Origin: Cepaea nemoralis
Taxonomy: Eukaryota > Mollusca > Gastropoda > Stylommatophora > Helicidae
DNA: 64,000 nucleotides
Reading direction: 5' to 3'
NCBI GenBank assembly: GCA_014155875.1
Contig: JACEFZ010001393.1
Span: 1-64,000, forward strand
This document shows, in pieces, positions 60,041 to 64,000 of this stretch (its first letter is position 1; each line of letters opens with the position of its first letter). The notes under the pieces were generated by a model. The model made no database searches. It worked only from the letters and a program-made list of their open reading frames with translations, and had not been told where the DNA came from. A program made the position numbers and the translations under genes.

Positions 60041-60609
60041 ATGAATGAATCACTGAAAAACGAGAAGTAGGTTGAGAGCTTTACCAAAGCACAACTACAA
60101 AAAACAATGGACGTTGCGGCCAAAGCCTTCGTCAGCACAGAACAAACAAACAAAAATAGACTAACAAATACACGATCGACACTACATGAATGTACAAATA
60201 ACAACTTATCTGTGTCCTAGCTGGAACGGCTATCCATGGGTGGAAAGAAACGGATGTTGTGGGTAACGGGGTCAACTGACTAAAGGTCAGTACAGTCAGA
60301 AACTCGGTGATTGGTTAAATCAACCGGTGAGGGAACCCGCGCTGGGGGGATGGGGGTGCGCCCAGGAGAAGCGAATGGAAAAATATGGATGTGTAACTGG
60401 GGCGATGTAACGGATGCAGTTCGCAATTCCACACGCCAAGTTCGAAACGCTGCTGTGGGCTATATGGATGCAGACCAGCACGCGTCTGCTATCAAAAAGT
60501 AGCACAAGTGACGGTTGCTCAGAACATAATGAGAAGCTACCCCAACGCAAACCAACCAAGAAGTCACAGGAAGCAGAGATAATGCTGGTGTTGACTACCA
60601 CGTCCTGCG
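60041..60609 (-). mobile_element. 569-bp retroelement with 12-bp TSD
   Basis: AACCTAAAATTA is at 60,029-60,040 and 60,610-60,621, exactly at the ends. On the minus strand it starts CGCAGGACGTGGTAGTCAAC and ends CAGTGATTCATTCAT, a tail like that of the 42,787 copy. The central part (60,395-60,475) contains a tRNA-like head readable on the plus strand (GCAGTTCGCAATTCC, then AAGTTCGAAACG). A hammerhead-like motif lies at 60,111-60,135 on the minus strand. No protein-coding capacity is seen. Confidence 0.85.
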
Positions 60610-60749
60610 AACCTAAAATTAGTACCAGAAGATTGCATGCGAGGTGAAGGCGAGCAGAGTTATACTGACCACATCAACCATACACATTAATTTACACGTA
60701 AGGTGTTTGCGTGGAAAAGGCTAATGAAACTAGAATATTATTATTTTTT

Positions 60750-61640
60750 TTTTCATAAAGGGGTTTTACAGGACATCGCAGGCAACGCCAGCATTTCTGC
60801 CGCTGTGATCTATTGGAAAGTTTACGTTCAGTAGTTTGTGAGATGCACTTGGCTGTCTCGCACCTCCACGTGCTTCCTTATATGGTGTCTTTGTGGTAAT
60901 AGCGATCTCTCTGATTTTGGAGGTACGGACAGCCTAAGTATCTTGCTCCATGCTTGCCCAGGGAGTTGGCGCACTTTCTCTTGTTGTTGTGTGCTCGGAA
61001 GTCCGTGTCCTATTTGGCCAGCCAGCTGATACTCCGTGAAGGCGTGGTGATCGGCGCAGTATCTGCAGATCTCTGTATTACTGCGACATGTTGGCCTGCC
61101 CTCTGGAATCTTGAACACTGAGTGATTCTTGGAATGATTCCTTCATGTTGTTGTACTTTTTTGTTTATCGATACCTGGCGTGGTATCTAACTGTCCTCAG
61201 TCGCCACCACCGCTAGCGTAGTAGGAATCTTCGAGTACGTTAGAATCCGCTCCGCCTTCAAGATTCGGATATGGAAATTCTCTTCTTGTGGCTGCTTCAG
61301 GATCTGTTCGTCTGTCAGCTCCACTTGAATACGTTTGACAACCCATCTGATAGTCTGTGAGTCGGTGTTTCCGCCTTTGGTGTCTTTCTTCTCCTTCTTC
61401 CCAGCTGTCTTGGCTCTTGTCTATGGTAGGTTGTCGTCGATCTTCCTCGTGGTAGCTTCAGTAGTTTCAGGTTCTTTGTCGCAGCTCGCCGGCAAGTTCT
61501 CTCCGCTCGTCTTATTAATGGTTTTGGCGGCTGCCACGCTGCACATCTTGTGAGTCTAGTGTCTCTTGTTGTTGGTCTTGACACGTGCCATTGTCTTCCC
61601 CCGTATCAGGCTCATTGAACTGTTCAGGTAACTTGTTCTT
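60750..61640 (-). pseudogene. decayed gag-like ORF1 of a LINE (I-type)
   Basis: In two alternating minus frames, 61,640 to 60,840 shows a basic Arg/Lys-rich region, then VKRIQVELTDEQILKQPQEE, a cysteine/histidine-rich stretch (CRSNTEICRYCADHH, 61,085-61,040) and GKHGARYLGCPYLQNQRD (about 60,960-60,905). Cys/His knuckles followed by H-GA-RYLGCP are typical of LINE ORF1 proteins, which bind the element RNA. Frameshifts make it inactive. The end, 60,750-60,840, coincides with the repeated module TTTACAGGACATCGCAGGCA. Confidence 0.5.
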
Positions 61641-61674
61641 GATAGCGCTCGCAGTTGCGAATGACTGCGCAGGC

Positions 61675-62145
61675 TATGGATATCTACAAAATATTGGTAT
61701 CTATAAAAATGGGTATCTATAAAATGTTGGTATTTATAAAATATGGGTATCTATAAAATATGGATATCTATAAAATGTGGGTATCTATCAAATATTGGTA
61801 TCTATAAAATATTGGTATCTTTAAAATGTGGGTATCTATAAAATGTGGGTACCTATAAAATATGGCTACATTTAAAATATGGATATCTATAAAATATGGA
61901 TATATATATAAAATATGGGTATCTATAAAATGAGGGTGTCTACAAATTGTCTGTGTCTATAAAGAGTGGGTATCAATAAAAATATGGGTATTTATAATAT
62001 GCGGGTATATATAAAAATTATGGGTATCGATAAATGTGTGGGTATCTATAAAATATTGGTATCTAGAAAAGTGTGGGTATTTATAAACTATGGGTATCTA
62101 CAAACTATGGGTATCTACAAAATGTGCGTATCTATAAAAAATACT
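61675..62145. repeat. 17-bp minisatellite, about 27 units
   Basis: Unit TATGGGTATCTATAAAA with frequent variants (TTGGTATC, TGTGGGTATC). An ATC-rich microsatellite follows at 62,145-62,185. Confidence 0.95.
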
Positions 62146-62185
62146 CGTCGTCGTCATCATCATTATCGTCATCATCATTATCATC

Positions 62186-62529
62186 ATGGACATCAGCACG
62201 TTGCACAATCTCGCGCTCATCACTACCCGCGAGACAAGCTCTAGACCGCCCACCAGTTCTCGCGCCATGTCCTTGCCCAGGGTCACTCAGGTCGGTCCTG
62301 TCGTGGGGGAGAGTTGTAGTGATGTTAACGTGCACTCGCGTATCTTATTGTTTGTAGTTACTGTTTTTGCCTTTTGTTTGTTATTGGTCTATTTTCATAT
62401 TATTTAAGCAGTGCCAATCATTTTTCTGGGGAAGATGTATTGATAGTATAATAGAAATGAAGAAATTCTAATGATGATATAATAATAATATAATAAATAA
62501 TAATAGTGAGTGTGTTTTGGTTCGCTTCC
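62186..62529. other. no recognised feature
   Basis: Short open frames only. An AAT-rich stretch lies at 62,475-62,510. Confidence 0.4.
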
Positions 62530-63230
62530 TCCAAGATCATTACCCACCTAACTTGATCCACTCTTCCACTGTACCAAGACCTGCATAACTTTATTCACCC
62601 CTCCACCCTACCACAACCTATCTAACTTGATTCACTCTTCAACTGTACCAAAATCTGTCTAACTCGATTCACTCTTCCATTGTACTACAACATTCCTAAG
62701 TGTATTAACTCTTCCATTGTACCGAAACCCGCCTAACTTTATTCACTCTTCCACTGTACCAAAACCTGCCTAGCTTTATTCACTCTTCCACTTTACTAAA
62801 ACCTGCCTACCTTTTTTCACTCCTCCATTGTAACACAACCTGCCTAAATTTATTCACTCTTCCATTGGACCAAAACATGCCTAACTTGATTCACTCTTCC
62901 ATTGTACCAAAGCCGGCACCGTGGCGAAGGTTTATCGGACACAGTTCGTAATCCCGCATACCGCGTTCGAAACACAGCTGTGGGCGATGTGGCAGCAGAC
63001 TGCCTAGCGATGGTTTTTTTTAAAGTAATAAGGTATGAGTGTCGGTCGTTCAGAAATCAATCGCAAACTACTGAACGGAAACTTGCTAAGAGATCACAAA
63101 CAGCCAAAATATGCTGGCGTTGACTGCGACGTCCTGTAAAGGATATGCAACTGACTGTAACTAACTTAGTACCACAACTTGCCTAACTTGATTCACAATT
63201 CCATCGTTCCAAAACCTGCCACATTCAATA
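62530..63230. repeat. about 37-bp tandem repeat interrupted by a SINE
   Basis: Units such as CCTAACTTGATTCACTCTTC then CATTGTACCAAAACCTG occupy 62,530-62,915 and resume at 63,172-63,230. Between them sits the SINE listed next. Confidence 0.9.
62917..63168 (+). mobile_element. tRNA-headed SINE related to the 60,041 element
   Basis: GGCACCGTGGCGAAGG (A box) and CGCGTTCGAAACAC (B box) are followed by GTGGGCGATGTGGCAGCAGA and, near the end, CGTTGACTGCGACGTCCTGT. The same head and end occur on the plus strand at 60,395-60,607. It lies inside the 37-bp array. GTACCA at both edges may be a short TSD or array sequence. Confidence 0.7.
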
Positions 63231-64000
63231 TCCTTCTCTGTTGATGAATATAGTTTCTTGACTGTCCTGTCAAGCACTAAGCATGAATATATTTGCTATT
63301 CTAGATTGTCCTATCAAGTCCTAAGCGTGGATATATCAGCCATGACCGTGCATATAACATGATTATAAAATGTTTATTGCTATGACAGTTTTCAATTTCT
63401 TCCTTGTTACGCCTTCCAGTTTTATTCCCGAAAAATATTCAGGAGAAAATTAATGAGAAAGTGGTGTGTGGGACCTGGGTGGAAGCGTCTTCAATAACCT
63501 GGTTTCTCTAACTAAGGACCGGAGTTTCTGCCTGGCTACCTCCGTGTTTAATAAAGACGTCTTTAACAAACCTTGAAAGCCTGTGTCCGGGTCACCAGCA
63601 GTGCAGTGTTATATCTGTGATTTTGAATGTGAGTAGACTGTAATGTACCATGCCTCAAGATGGATGCCGTCTCCAAGCAGGGACAGAGCGTGTGTGAATG
63701 TGTGCACCAGCTGTTCTCATAATGGCGGTTTCATTTTGATTGATGAGGTTTCTTGGGTGTCAAATGTGGATTGCTTTTTAAACCCTGACTGTTATATCTT
63801 TATTTACTGCACGTTCTCAGTCACTCAATGCTTCATGACAGTTTGTAATCGTTTTCTTCTTCTGATTTTCCATGCCCTGTGGCGTTGTCTATCCACAGCC
63901 ATCTCGTGTACTGCCAATCTTCTTATAGTCCATGCCGTGTGACGTTGGTGATCATGTCTATCCGGTCTTCTGTCTCATGGACTGCCAATCTTCTTATAGT
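63231..64000. other. no gene recognised; 70-bp repeat at window end
   Basis: ACTGCCAATCTTCTTATAGT appears at 63,911-63,930 and 63,981-64,000 with related sequence between, a 70-bp repeat running off the window. A 99-codon frame at 63,643-63,942 is not recognisable. GTCCT(G/A)TCAAG-type short duplications lie at 63,262 and 63,310. Confidence 0.45.

Overview
This window looks like nuclear DNA of an invertebrate animal. Coding density is very low, the one host gene is an intron-containing receptor, and most of the sequence is tandem repeats, non-LTR retrotransposons (LINEs), tRNA-derived short repeats and a hAT DNA transposon. A mollusc, probably a gastropod, is my best guess: the mix of an I/Nimbus-like LINE with RNase H, RTE-like LINEs and GACA/GAAC-type microsatellites fits. 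This is inference; nothing here names a species. Nearly all long open frames lie in tandem repeats or transposons.

Layout. (1) 1-4.7 kb: the first coding exon of a tachykinin-receptor-like GPCR (916-1313, +) ending in a GT splice donor, followed by what looks like intron with small tandem repeats. No later exon was found. (2) 4.8-12.4 kb: a GAA microsatellite, LINE 3' ends, a 1.65-kb CA-rich minisatellite, a clean 39-bp minisatellite (25 units), a 150-nt inverted repeat, and RT fragments, one LINE nested in another. (3) 12.4-28.8 kb: a 16-bp minisatellite invaded by a 5'-truncated I-clade LINE and a full-length RTE-like LINE with a 10-bp target-site duplication (TSD). About 6 kb of this was then duplicated head to tail. 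In the first copy the I-type ORF is intact and the RTE ORF is broken. In the second the RTE ORF (1045 codons) is intact and the I-type part is broken. (4) 28.9-39.9 kb: a stretch with inflated homopolymers (probable sequencing error), microsatellites, SINE-like repeats, 50-bp and 39-bp tandem arrays, and decayed RTE copies. (5) 39,961-45,405: a hAT transposon bounded by 8-bp TSDs. Its transposase pseudogene is itself split by two insertions, one with a perfect 14-bp TSD. (6) 46.6-51.5 kb: a fourth RTE copy on the + strand and a 2.1-kb TGTC microsatellite. (7) 51.9-64 kb: SINEs, a 22-bp minisatellite (about 53.8-58.8 kb) split by a 1.64-kb insertion, further short arrays, a 569-bp retroelement with 12-bp TSDs, and a decayed LINE gag-like ORF.

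No multi-gene pathway or operon is visible. The recurring relationship is retroelements landing inside tandem arrays, with later duplication. I found no convincing new biological system. The strongest observations are the nested and dated insertions, a template-switch palindrome, a repeat family with a hammerhead-ribozyme-like motif, and two probable assembly artefacts.
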